From: Bacillus sp. ISL-34
GTDB lineage: Bacteria; Bacillota; Bacilli; Bacillales; DSM-1321
Assembly: GCF_018613325.1 (NCBI RefSeq)
Contig: NZ_JAGGQJ010000036.1
Span: forward strand, 1-64,000
Length of the DNA: 64,000 nt
Direction: 5' to 3'
The notes under the pieces are model-generated. The model was not told the DNA's origin and did no database searches. It was given only the letters and a program-made list of their open reading frames with translations. Shown one piece after another: positions 1-7,470 of the stretch (positions are counted from its first letter, which is position 1; each line of letters begins with the position of its first letter). A program made the position numbers and the translations under genes.

Positions 1-30
1 AAGGCCGCCAATTGGCAGCCTGCTTATTGA

Positions 31-90
31 GCTAAGCACCCGTTAGTTCTATAAGGAAAAGTGAACCTTTTTAAACAATCGTGCCCGTTT
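31..90. repeat. Partial copy of dispersed intergenic repeat
   Basis: The segment contains GCACCCGTTAGTTCTATAAG followed by AATCGTGCCCG. The same words recur near 1161-1255, 3913-4043 and 9813-9980. Bases 4-20 just upstream can fold (GGCCGCC / GGCAGCC). It looks like a decayed member of a non-coding repeat family lying behind the 3' end of the CorA gene. Confidence 0.5.
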
Positions 91-114
91 TTTGCATCGG
101 CTTTTTATTTTTAA

Positions 115-1056
115 TCATTTAAACCAACCCTTACGCCAAAACCATAACAACATTACAGAGCCAACTGATACCATAACTCCCAACACTCCAAAATATCCCC
201 ATTGCCAAGTAAGTTCTGGCATATATTCAAAATTCATCCCATATATACTGGCAATAAACGTTAAGGGTATGAAAACTGATGTCATAACAGTTAGTGTCTT
301 CATAATTCTGTTCATTCGGTTTGAATTTAGTGAAATATAGTTGTCTCGTATATCTGCCGTCATTTCTCGATTAGACTCAATCATTTCAGAAAGTCTCAAT
401 AGATGGTCGTATATATCCATAAAATAGACTCGATCATCTTTTGGGACTATCACTCTCTCCGAATTTAAAATTCTATACAGCAATTCTCTCATCGGAAAAA
501 TTGTGCGCCTTAACTTAAGTAACTGGTTTCTTATTTCATAAACATTTTCAATTAAATCTTGATTTGTTTTATTCATTTCTATTTCATTCAATTCATCTTC
601 ACTTTTATAAATACTTGGAAAATACTCATCTACAATTTTATCCATTATTGAATAAAAAATGTGGAGAACCCCTTTATTAATAGTGTTTTTATCCTCCATT
701 ACTCTTTTTCGAACCATTCCTATTTCACTTGAAGGTGATGAATGGAAAGTAACAATAAAATTGTGTCCGACAAATATATCTAATTCTTCAGGTGCAAGGG
801 AGACTTGGTTTAAAGTGTGTAGAACAAAAAAATTATACCCATCATAATAATCAAGTTTTGGACGCTGTAGAAAATGTAAGCAGTCTTCAATTGCAAGTGG
901 ATGGAAATCAAAATGAGTTTTTAAAAGCAGTGCTTCTTCATCATTAGGTGTATCGAAATCTACCCAAAACCATTTAATATCTGAATCATCTAAACGTTTT
1001 AATGGTATATCAGTTATTAGTTTTAAATCGTTTGTTACCGCAAAAGTATGAATCAT
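115..1056 (-). CDS. corA: CorA-family divalent cation (Mg2+/Co2+) transporter
   Basis: An inner-membrane channel expected to import Mg2+ or Co2+. The protein is 313 residues from the chosen start, normal for the family. The N-terminal two thirds is the soluble funnel with long charged helices. Near the C-terminus a hydrophobic helix ends in YGMNFEYMPEL, carrying the CorA signature GMN, and a second membrane helix and a basic tail (FWRKGWFK) follow. I chose the ATG at 1056 because GAGGAAG lies eight bases upstream; the open frame runs twelve codons further without a better site. The gene stands alone between intergenic repeats. The GMN signature makes the family call secure; the ion preference is not readable from sequence. 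Confidence 0.93.
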   Translation of the reverse strand: MIHTFAVTNDLKLITDIPLKRLDDSDIKWFWVDFDTPNDEEALLLKTHFDFHPLAIEDCLHFLQRPKLDYYDGYNFFVLHTLNQVSLAPEELDIFVGHNFIVTFHSSPSSEIGMVRKRVMEDKNTINKGVLHIFYSIMDKIVDEYFPSIYKSEDELNEIEMNKTNQDLIENVYEIRNQLLKLRRTIFPMRELLYRILNSERVIVPKDDRVYFMDIYDHLLRLSEMIESNREMTADIRDNYISLNSNRMNRIMKTLTVMTSVFIPLTFIASIYGMNFEYMPELTWQWGYFGVLGVMVSVGSVMLLWFWRKGWFK

Positions 1057-1160
1057 ATGTATCGCTTCCTCTTTTAATTGTAAATTAAACACTACCTCTT
1101 TGTGTCAGATACAAATTATTATTAATAACATAAAGAATTGGTCTAATATATTATAACTCC

Positions 1161-1255
1161 TTGTTCAACTAACCTGCCCCTTTAGTTCCACAAGAAAAAG
1201 GTTGCCGCAGCAACCCTTTATTAAACTAACGCACCTGTTAGTTCATTAAAGAAAA
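1161..1255. repeat. Dispersed intergenic repeat with central hairpin
   Basis: A copy of the family also seen at 3913-4043. It has TTGTTCAACTAACCTGCCC, then the hairpin GGTTGC-CGCA-GCAACC (1200-1215), then AACTAACGCACCTGTTAGTT. The flanking CTAAC / GTTAG words are themselves inverted. No coding potential is evident. Confidence 0.6.
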
Positions 1256-1275
1256 ACAATCCCTCTTATTGGGGT

Positions 1276-1322
1276 AGTGACAGGGTTTGTGTCATAGACC
1301 GCAAAGTAGAGTAGATACAGAG
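1276..1322 (+). repeat. Left arm of long inverted repeat around the phosphatase gene
   Basis: Bases 1289-1322 are an exact 34-base reverse complement of 3417-3450, including the word ATAGACCGCAAAGTAGAGTA. Similarity continues outward (AGTGACAGGG against AGTAACAGGG) with small differences, giving arms of about 46 bases. The arms enclose the phosphatase gene and a gene remnant. Confidence 0.75.
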
Positions 1323-1373
1323 CTTATTAAATTAGCTTTATAATCTATATTCAAAATCATCACATTTCATATA

Positions 1374-1665
1374 CTATCCAGTCTGGAAGTGATCTTGAAA
1401 AGCGATTAAATCATCTCTCTTCCCAACTTGCTCACATAATACAACAAAACCATCATTTATTGCGGTATCTTCAGAAATGGCCAGAGCAAAGTAAGATCGT
1501 TTCAACACCTTCTGGAGGCACAGTCATTGTACGTATGTAATTAATAATGGTTCGGCACCACACATTAAAGCTTCCCAATTTAAACAGAGGATTTTCTAAA
1601 GCACTGAAATTTGCAATTAATAAGCCGTTATACGTAAAACAAACATTAATTGCGTCTGAGAGCAT
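1374..1665 (-). pseudogene. Frameshifted remnant of an unidentified protein
   Basis: A 64-codon frame starting at 1665 ends at 1471. The next frame carries on at once with a protein-like sequence (FALAISEDTAINDGFVVLCE..., ending at 1374), so a single frameshift near 1480-1490 joins two halves of about 95 residues. I do not recognise the family. It lies between the left inverted-repeat arm and the phosphatase, divergent from the latter. Confidence 0.45.
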
Positions 1666-1791
1666 TTCTCTGCATATAAAAAAAGAGTAAGTTATATAAA
1701 AATCACTCCTTTTAACATTTATTGTTTGATAGATAAAACTGAGCTAAGGGCCACATACATCTAAACATCGTCAGTATGATAAGTAATCATA

Positions 1792-1845
1792 TTTACAATC
1801 TTTTTACTTTCTTCTATCTAAAAAATCACAATTTGTCGATAAAAT
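1792..1845 (+). promoter_or_regulatory. Candidate PhoP (Pho box) promoter of the alkaline phosphatase
   Basis: Four hexamers at exact 11-base steps, TTTACA (1792), TTTACT (1803), CTATCT (1814) and ATCACA (1825), resemble the Bacillus PhoP repeat TT(A/T/C)ACA spaced by about five bases. TAAAAT at 1840-1845 is a fitting -10, and no good -35 is present, as expected of a PhoP-activated promoter. The third hexamer is weak. Confidence 0.6.
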
Positions 1846-1886
1846 TGAATTTGTGTCAAAAATACATAGAACAGGGAGAGATAAGT

Positions 1887-3245
1887 ATGTTTAAGAAAAC
1901 AGCCTTTATTCTATTAGGTGCTACCATATTACTTACTAGCGTAGGAATGGGATCACATACTACAACAAATGAGACCGAGGCAAAAACTATTCCTAAATCA
2001 TCTGTAAAGAATGTTATTATGATGGTTCCTGACGGTTATTCAACAGCGTATGCTACAAATTATCGCTGGTATAAAGGAAAAGAAAGTGCGATGGATCCAT
2101 TACTTGTTGGAATGGTACGTACCCACTCTGCTAATACAGAAGTGACTGATTCAGCAGCAGCAGGTACTGCATACGCTACCGGTGTAAAAACAAATAATGG
2201 AATGGTTAGTGTTACTCCTCAAGGAAAAGAATTGAAAACAGTTCTAGAAGGTGCAGAGTCCAAGGGAAAAGCCACTGGGCTTGTTGTTACGTCAAGCCTT
2301 ACTGATGCAACCCCTGCAGCCTTTTCTTCTCACGTTACTGATCGCTCTAACGAAGTTGCTATTCCATCACAAATTCTTTCAAACGATGTGGATGTTATTC
2401 TAGGAGGCGGAAAGGACTTTTTCTTACCAGAGAAATTAGGTGGAAAACAAACTAGCCAAAACTTAGTAGAAAAAGCTAAAAAACAAGGTTATCGATATGT
2501 GGAAACTGAAAAACAGTTAGCAAATGTGAAAGGTAACAAAGTCCTTGGTTTATTTGCTGATGAAGGAATGTCACCTGAATTAGACCGTGAAACGACAAAA
2601 GAACCAAGTCTTACTACTATGACAACTAAAGCCCTAGATACATTGAAAAAGGATAAGGATGGATTCTTTTTAATGGTTGAAGGAAGTCAAATTGATTGGG
2701 CTGGCCATTCTCATGATGCAGCACGCGCTATGAAGGATACTGAATCATTTGAAAAGGCTGTAGAGGAAGTTGTTAATTTTGCTAAGAAAGACGGGAACAC
2801 CCTTGTAGTTATTGCTGGCGACCATGATACAGGAGGAATGTCTGTAGGTGGTTATGATCAATACGATACAAAAGTAGATATATTGCACAATGTCACAGCT
2901 TCTGCTCCTTATATTGAGTCGAAATTTAACAAAGATTTTAGTAACGTGAAAGAAGTCGTCAAACAATATACTAAACTAGACCTTAGTGACGAAGAAGTAC
3001 AACGTATTAAAGATGCAAAACAAAGCAACGGTGATCAACCAATTAAAGATTCAGATAACGTAGCGTACACAATTAGTAATATTATCAGTGAACATGCTTT
3101 AATTGGGTGGACTAGCACAGGTCATACAGGTACAGATGTGCCCCTTTATGCATATGGAAAAGGAGCTCAATCATTTAGTGGGCTAAAACAAAACACAGAT
3201 ATTGCTAACTTAATGGCAAAAGCAATGAATGTGAACCTCAAATAG
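1887..3245 (+). CDS. Secreted alkaline phosphatase
   Basis: Hydrolyses phosphate monoesters outside the membrane to supply phosphate. The 452-residue protein begins with a typical Sec signal (basic FKK, a hydrophobic stretch to about residue 20, then small polar residues). Mature landmarks are VPDG (about 47-50, metal ligand Asp), TDSAAAGTAYATG (about 87-99, catalytic Ser) and GDHDTGG plus GHTGTDVP later, all features of the PhoA fold. I chose the ATG at 1887 because AGGGAGAG precedes it by six bases; the upstream 37 codons look non-coding. A candidate PhoP-dependent promoter lies upstream and a terminator follows at 3341. The gene sits inside a 2.1-kb segment bounded by long inverted repeats, which suggests movement or rearrangement. 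The family is certain; which phoA/phoB paralogue it matches is not. Confidence 0.95.
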   Translation: MFKKTAFILLGATILLTSVGMGSHTTTNETEAKTIPKSSVKNVIMMVPDGYSTAYATNYRWYKGKESAMDPLLVGMVRTHSANTEVTDSAAAGTAYATGVKTNNGMVSVTPQGKELKTVLEGAESKGKATGLVVTSSLTDATPAAFSSHVTDRSNEVAIPSQILSNDVDVILGGGKDFFLPEKLGGKQTSQNLVEKAKKQGYRYVETEKQLANVKGNKVLGLFADEGMSPELDRETTKEPSLTTMTTKALDTLKKDKDGFFLMVEGSQIDWAGHSHDAARAMKDTESFEKAVEEVVNFAKKDGNTLVVIAGDHDTGGMSVGGYDQYDTKVDILHNVTASAPYIESKFNKDFSNVKEVVKQYTKLDLSDEEVQRIKDAKQSNGDQPIKDSDNVAYTISNIISEHALIGWTSTGHTGTDVPLYAYGKGAQSFSGLKQNTDIANLMAKAMNVNLK

Positions 3246-3340
3246 ATCTAATTAAAGAGGAACTAAAGATTCAACATTTGACTATAAACGATCATGATCT
3301 TTTTAAAATCTTGATTTTCGTTTTAGGAAGTAGCTAAAAA

Positions 3341-3386
3341 AGCCAAACCCCTGATACGCATGGGTTTGGCTCTTAGTCGTTTTTTA
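3341..3386 (+). terminator. Intrinsic terminator after the phosphatase
   Basis: AGCCAAACCC (3341-3350) pairs with GGGTTTGGCT (3362-3371), and a T-run begins eight bases later. It lies 95 bases past the stop codon. Confidence 0.75.
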
Positions 3387-3401
3387 TCGTTTATTCACTA
3401 T

Positions 3402-3884
3402 TCATACAACCTTTTCCTCTGTATCTACTCTACTTTGCGGTCTATGACACACCCCTGTTACTCTGTTCAATTCATTATCATTTTCTAAAATAATCTTTCC
3501 AGTACTCTCTTTAATGAATAATGGTTCGTTAAGTTCCTCCATACTCAAAACGTAATAAAAAGGACTAAACTGTTTCAATAATTCGGGTTCATCAATAAAT
3601 TTAATATTTTCAAAATCAACAAAAGAAGCAAAAGCTAAAAAAGGATAATGTTCATTAAGCAATATATGCAAATGTTTATTGAAAACTTTAACTTCGACAT
3701 TTAAAAAATTAGTTGCAAACTGTGGTTCTATGAATTCCAACACTTTTCCGTTATTCCTTTTCATGATACTAAAACATTGCTGTTTAAATTGTTTCCCATC
3801 AATTGTTGGTGGCTTATTATGTTTTGCATTATAAAAACCGGTTACTCCTTTAGGAAGTTTCAATAAACATCCACCCGCATTCAT
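3402..3884 (-). CDS. Hypothetical protein whose C-terminus is encoded by the inverted repeat
   Basis: A soluble 160-residue frame with no signal or membrane segment and a readable N-terminal half (LKLPKGVTGFYNAKHNK...). I do not recognise its family. The last 15 or so codons (VCHRPQSRVDTEEKVV) lie within the right arm of the long inverted repeat (3417-3462), so the original C-terminus was probably replaced when the repeat arrived. Whether it is still functional is unknown. It converges on the phosphatase gene. Confidence 0.55.
   Translation of the reverse strand: MNAGGCLLKLPKGVTGFYNAKHNKPPTIDGKQFKQQCFSIMKRNNGKVLEFIEPQFATNFLNVEVKVFNKHLHILLNEHYPFLAFASFVDFENIKFIDEPELLKQFSPFYYVLSMEELNEPLFIKESTGKIILENDNELNRVTGVCHRPQSRVDTEEKVV
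3417..3462 (-). repeat. Right arm of long inverted repeat
   Basis: Reverse complement of 1276-1322, exact over 34 bases (3417-3450) and imperfect beyond. It overlaps the 3' end of the hypothetical gene at 3402-3884. Confidence 0.75.
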
Positions 3885-3912
3885 AATTTTTATAGCTTAT
3901 ATTCTCCATTCC

Positions 3913-4043
3913 TTATGCAACTATCCTGCCCCGATAGTTCCATTAGAAAAAGGCTGCCGCAGCAACCCACTATTAATGAAGCACCCGTTAGTTGATTAAG
4001 ACAAGCTAACCTTATTCAAGAATCGCGCCCTTTTATGGAATAA
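3913..4043. repeat. Most complete copy of the dispersed intergenic repeat
   Basis: Carries AACTATCCTGCCCCGATAGTT, the hairpin GGCTGC-CGCA-GCAACC, GCACCCGTTAGTT and then TTATTCAAGAATCGCGCCC. These modules are found singly or together at 31-90, 1161-1255, 9813-9980 and 11378-11411. Confidence 0.6.
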
Positions 4044-4090
4044 ACTTTCGGAAGATTTGTCTCCAATATTACTTCTTAAGTTGTTGTAAA

Positions 4091-4718
4091 CTATGGCCAC
4101 AGAAGTTCTTTGATCCATTCGTTATTTTCCATTCGATACAATAAGCGTATATGCTTCCTTTCTCTATCTCCTTGCCAAAATTCCACCTCACTTGCTGTTA
4201 CTTTATATAAACACCAATAAGGGGCTACTGTATTAGTCATTCGCTCAATTTGCTTTATAAATGATTCCTCTAAGACTTTACTGTCGGGCAAAACTTTACT
4301 TTGTTTTCCTAGAAAAGCAATGGCTCGTGCAACTTCCCCTCTTTCTAAAAAATCCTTTGCACTTTGCTCTTTTCCTACCCTCAATGAGGTTCCTCGTATT
4401 CGAACTTGCCTTCCAATCAAAGACCAATAAAAAGTTAAAGAAACATTTGGATTCATCTTCAATTGTTGTCCCTTTATACTGTTTTAGCTAGAAGCAAAGT
4501 ACCATCCATCTTCATCCATATCTTTTAAAATAAATACTCTTGCATCAGGGTGCCCAAAACTATAGATGGTAGAAAGTGTCATGGAGTGAGGTTCATGAAC
4601 TTCATTCTTTATAGCAATATGAAACCATTCTTGAAAGAGCTCATTTGGTTTGAAGGAACATTTTTAGGGCAAATTTTGGAAATGGCCCTTCCAAAGATTT
4701 GAGGTTTCTTAGTAGCTT
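4091..4718 (-). pseudogene. pdxH: Broken pyridoxamine/pyridoxine 5'-phosphate oxidase (PdxH)
   Basis: PdxH is an FMN enzyme oxidising pyridoxamine or pyridoxine phosphate to PLP. The last 123 codons are intact and diagnostic (NPNVSLTFYWSLIGRQVRIRG, FWQGDRERKHIRLLYR, ELLWP end). In the same frame upstream I read FHIAIKNEVHEPHSMTLSTI ... YFASS, followed by a TAA where homologues continue into SRKGKQL. Further upstream LEGPFPKFA lies in another frame, so there is a frameshift near 4660-4675 as well. An N-terminal start is not visible. With at least two lesions this is a pseudogene; the TTG-initiated 123-residue piece is unlikely to work alone. Confidence 0.85.
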
Positions 4719-4782
4719 ATGTGTATTCTATATGTATACTCCTTTTCCCTAATTTCAGCGTTCAAGAGAAAAGTAAATTATT

Positions 4783-4998
4783 TTATTTGATTTTTTTGGG
4801 TATTGTTAGACTCTTCCAATAAACGGACTTAATTTGTTTACCAATATAAACGATTTGTCCTATATGATAAGAATAATGGTACATGCTTTTTTCAATCTCT
4901 TCAATCACAGTAAGGGGTTTATTACTAAGGTCATTAAAGCACGATTCGAAGAAATGAAAAGTATTTTCAAACCCAATTTCCTTTATATAATTGTACCT
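4783..4998 (-). pseudogene. C-terminal remnant of a DinB/DUF1572-like protein
   Basis: The minus strand reads through about 70 codons after an in-frame TGA, ending at 4783. It includes a run EEIEKSMYHYSYHIGQIVYI followed by GKQIK...WKSLTIP. HxxYHxGQIVYIGK plus WxSLSIP is typical of the C-terminus of DUF1572 proteins in the DinB superfamily. No N-terminus is found, so this is a truncated relic beside the pdxH pseudogene. Confidence 0.65.
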
Positions 4999-5088
4999 TC
5001 AAACAGCATCAGTTCCGTGTGAAATTTGCGGTGAGCCCTCTGCCCCAGGCACCCATATGTGTTATTGAGCATATAAGTCCCTAAGCTT

Positions 5089-6510
5089 TTACCGTACTCT
5101 TTTTTGCCATTCACCAACAAATTCAGCTTCATTGTAAGAAAAGAAGTTTTTCAGAATCTCTTCTTGATCATCAAGGAAAAGCTGATCCGCCACCGCTGAA
5201 ACGAGCTTTGGTATTCCATATCTCATGCCTGAAAGCGCGGAGGCCGAGATACCACAGCTAATTAAAGCCGAATAGTTAAAAGCAAAAAGTCCATGCAGGC
5301 GCTTTTTAACCTTTTCATCGCGGCTTGTGAAAGCAAAGCCAGGGCTAAGGTAAGGGTGTGCATCGAGCATATCATTAGATATCTCAGTTGGTACCTTATA
5401 ACGATCGCCCCAGCGAGCAATATAGCTTTCGACCAGCCTCAACTCCGGACGCAAAGCCGGATCAGTGAGAAGACCAGTGCTGATGATCAGGAAATCGAAG
5501 GTGAATTCTCCCTTAGGCGTGGTCACCACGGCACCCTCACCTGTTGCCACTACATCAAGCCATGGTGCACCTAAGTGCAGATTGAAACCAGGCCATGAAG
5601 CTGCGCGTTCAAAGGTATCATTGGTCGGTGGTTGATTGTGCTTAAAGAAATGGGCGATAACGGCATATTTATCAGCGTCAGATAAGGCATGGAAACGTTC
5701 AATTAGGCCCGACCCCTCCATCTGGCGGATTGGGTTAATTCGCGGCATCTCCTTGCGGCGCACAAATACATGAGCCTCGGCCACACCTTCCCATAATGCG
5801 AAATTGGCATTATCAAAAGCTGAGGCCCCGCCTCCCAAAATAGCAACCTTCTTGCCCTTAAGTGCATTAAAATCAATAGCTTCAGACGTGTGGGCATAGA
5901 GATTACGAGGTAATTTTTCAGAAATCATTGGAGGCACATGCCATTCGCCTCCACCCTGAATACCAGTAGCCAGAATGACCTTGCGTGCCAGCAACGTGTT
6001 GCACAGTGCTCCCGATCCTTCGACATACAATCGGTGAATCCCTTCTTCCGACGGCTCAATGAGCTTCAGCTTCACCTCATTGATGACGGGCAAATTGAGC
6101 ACCTTCCGATACCAGCGCAAATAGTTCATCCAATCGCCCCGTGGAATCTTCACCACCTCTTCCCAGCCTTTCGGTCCGAATTGCGCTTCCCACCATGAGC
6201 GGAAGGTTAGAGAAGGAACCCCGAGGTCAATGGAAGTCAAATGCTTGGGCGTTCTGAGTGTCACCATGCGGGCGTAGGTTTCCCACGGCCCTTCTAGGCC
6301 TTCCTGATTTTCATCAATAACAAGGATATTGGATACTCGCTCACGCAAAAGACCAAAAGCTGTGCCTAAGCCGCTTTGGCCGCCGCCAATGATTACTACA
6401 TCGTAGACGTGACCCTCAGGATGGTGAAGCGGACGCACCCAGTCCGCTCCACCGAACCCAAGATAAAAAAGATCGAGTTTGACTTGTTCATTTAAAGCTT
6501 CTAAGCTCAT
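5089..6510 (-). CDS. FAD/NAD(P)-dependent monooxygenase, candidate urate hydroxylase
   Basis: A 473-residue soluble flavoprotein with two Rossmann motifs: VVIIGGGQSGLG (about 39-49) for FAD and VAILGGGASAFDNA (about 222-235) for NAD(P)H. This is the layout of single-component flavin monooxygenases. It is the last gene of a minus-strand operon whose other members are a urate-type permease and the two enzymes acting after urate oxidation. No PucL-type uricase domain is present, so by position it should convert urate to 5-hydroxyisourate. A flavoprotein urate hydroxylase unrelated to uricase (HpyO of Xanthomonas) is known; whether this one is homologous must be tested. The start at 6510 has AGAGGA upstream. 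Base composition is visibly more GC-rich than its neighbours, suggesting transfer from another lineage. Confidence 0.8.
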   Translation of the reverse strand: MSLEALNEQVKLDLFYLGFGGADWVRPLHHPEGHVYDVVIIGGGQSGLGTAFGLLRERVSNILVIDENQEGLEGPWETYARMVTLRTPKHLTSIDLGVPSLTFRSWWEAQFGPKGWEEVVKIPRGDWMNYLRWYRKVLNLPVINEVKLKLIEPSEEGIHRLYVEGSGALCNTLLARKVILATGIQGGGEWHVPPMISEKLPRNLYAHTSEAIDFNALKGKKVAILGGGASAFDNANFALWEGVAEAHVFVRRKEMPRINPIRQMEGSGLIERFHALSDADKYAVIAHFFKHNQPPTNDTFERAASWPGFNLHLGAPWLDVVATGEGAVVTTPKGEFTFDFLIISTGLLTDPALRPELRLVESYIARWGDRYKVPTEISNDMLDAHPYLSPGFAFTSRDEKVKKRLHGLFAFNYSALISCGISASALSGMRYGIPKLVSAVADQLFLDDQEEILKNFFSYNEAEFVGEWQKRVR

Positions 6511-6580
6511 AATTTTTCATTCCTCTCAACATATTATTTGTTGTCAGTTGTCATCCATCGGCCAAACCGACCATTGAATG

Positions 6581-6934
6581 TTAACTTCCCCGATAGACTT
6601 GATAGCCCCATGGTGAAACGAGCAACGGGACATGATAGTGTGAAGACGAGTTATTGATGCCAATTCGCACTGATACCTTATCAAGAAAGGCAGGATCGGA
6701 TAGTTGCAGTCCCTTTTTCCTGAAATAGTCTCCAATATAAAACAGTAGTTCATACTCTCCAGATTGGATGTTATTGAAGTCGAGAAGGGGATAATCTAAT
6801 CGGCCATCAAAATTAGTTACGGCGGTGTTTAACAAACGTCTTGTTGATCCTTCCCAACGATAGAGCTCGATGTCTACCTCTGAAGCAGGGTGGCCATGCG
6901 TTAAATCTAATATATGTGTAGTAAGTCCCTTCAT
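6581..6934 (-). CDS. pucM: 5-hydroxyisourate hydrolase
   Basis: Hydrolyses 5-hydroxyisourate to OHCU in the urate pathway. At 117 residues it has the family's usual size. Its transthyretin-like signatures are at both ends: THILDLTHGHPA near the start, with a catalytic His, and YHVPLLVSPWGYQVYRGS at the end, including the conserved YRGS tail. GAGGATG precedes the ATG. It lies 17 bases after the OHCU decarboxylase gene and 70 bases before the flavoprotein, in one probable transcript. Confidence 0.95.
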   Translation of the reverse strand: MKGLTTHILDLTHGHPASEVDIELYRWEGSTRRLLNTAVTNFDGRLDYPLLDFNNIQSGEYELLFYIGDYFRKKGLQLSDPAFLDKVSVRIGINNSSSHYHVPLLVSPWGYQVYRGS

Positions 6935-6951
6935 CTAATCAACATCCTCAT

Positions 6952-7446
6952 TTATATAATTTGATCTTCTATTCTAAATTGAACAATTTGATAGATTTCT
7001 GATAAGGCTTGGTCAAATTCTTGTTCTTTTGAATTTTTTAATCGTTCCCTCATCGCTTGAAGAATTTCATCTTTGTTTTTTCCGCGAACAGCTAAAATAA
7101 AGGGAAATCCAAATCGTTGAACGTACTCTTTATTCATTTCCAGCAAAAACTCATACTCTGCTTCTGACAGCTGATTCAATCCAGCACCCTTTTGTTCACT
7201 CTGGGAAAATGAAGTCATCGGTTTTCGTGTCCCTAAATGGGGGTGGGCCTGAATTAAGTTCAGTTTTTCTCTTTCACTCGCTGTTTGGACAACGGTAATC
7301 ATCTGTTCATAAAGAGCCTCACGGGAACTAAAAGGACGAAACTTCCCTACCCTTTGGACTACCCAGGGGGAGTGTTCAAATATATCTTTTAATTTTTCCA
7401 CAAACCCAGACAACGAAATTTCATTTAAAGCATTCATAGTAACCAT
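6952..7446 (-). CDS. uraD: OHCU decarboxylase (stand-alone)
   Basis: Decarboxylates 2-oxo-4-hydroxy-4-carboxy-5-ureidoimidazoline to (S)-allantoin. The 164-residue protein carries the family signature HPHLG (about 71-75) and FGFPFILAVRGK with the downstream R-L-N-S-like patch. In B. subtilis this domain is fused to uricase in PucL; here it ends at the stop codon with no uricase part. The ATG at 7446 has AAAGGGG at good spacing; a second ATG three codons in is possible. It follows the permease by 24 bases. Confidence 0.92.
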   Translation of the reverse strand: MVTMNALNEISLSGFVEKLKDIFEHSPWVVQRVGKFRPFSSREALYEQMITVVQTASEREKLNLIQAHPHLGTRKPMTSFSQSEQKGAGLNQLSEAEYEFLLEMNKEYVQRFGFPFILAVRGKNKDEILQAMRERLKNSKEQEFDQALSEIYQIVQFRIEDQII

Positions 7447-7470
7447 ATATCATAACCCCTTTATCTTTTT

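Noticed and set aside
5020-5072. Plus-strand CEICGEPSAPGTHMCY, a zinc-ribbon-like CxxC
   Set aside because: Fewer than 20 codons before a stop and no start; it could be chance or a tiny relic.
5293-6198. Plus-strand frames across the flavoprotein gene
   Set aside because: Shadows of the GC-rich minus-strand gene without start signals.
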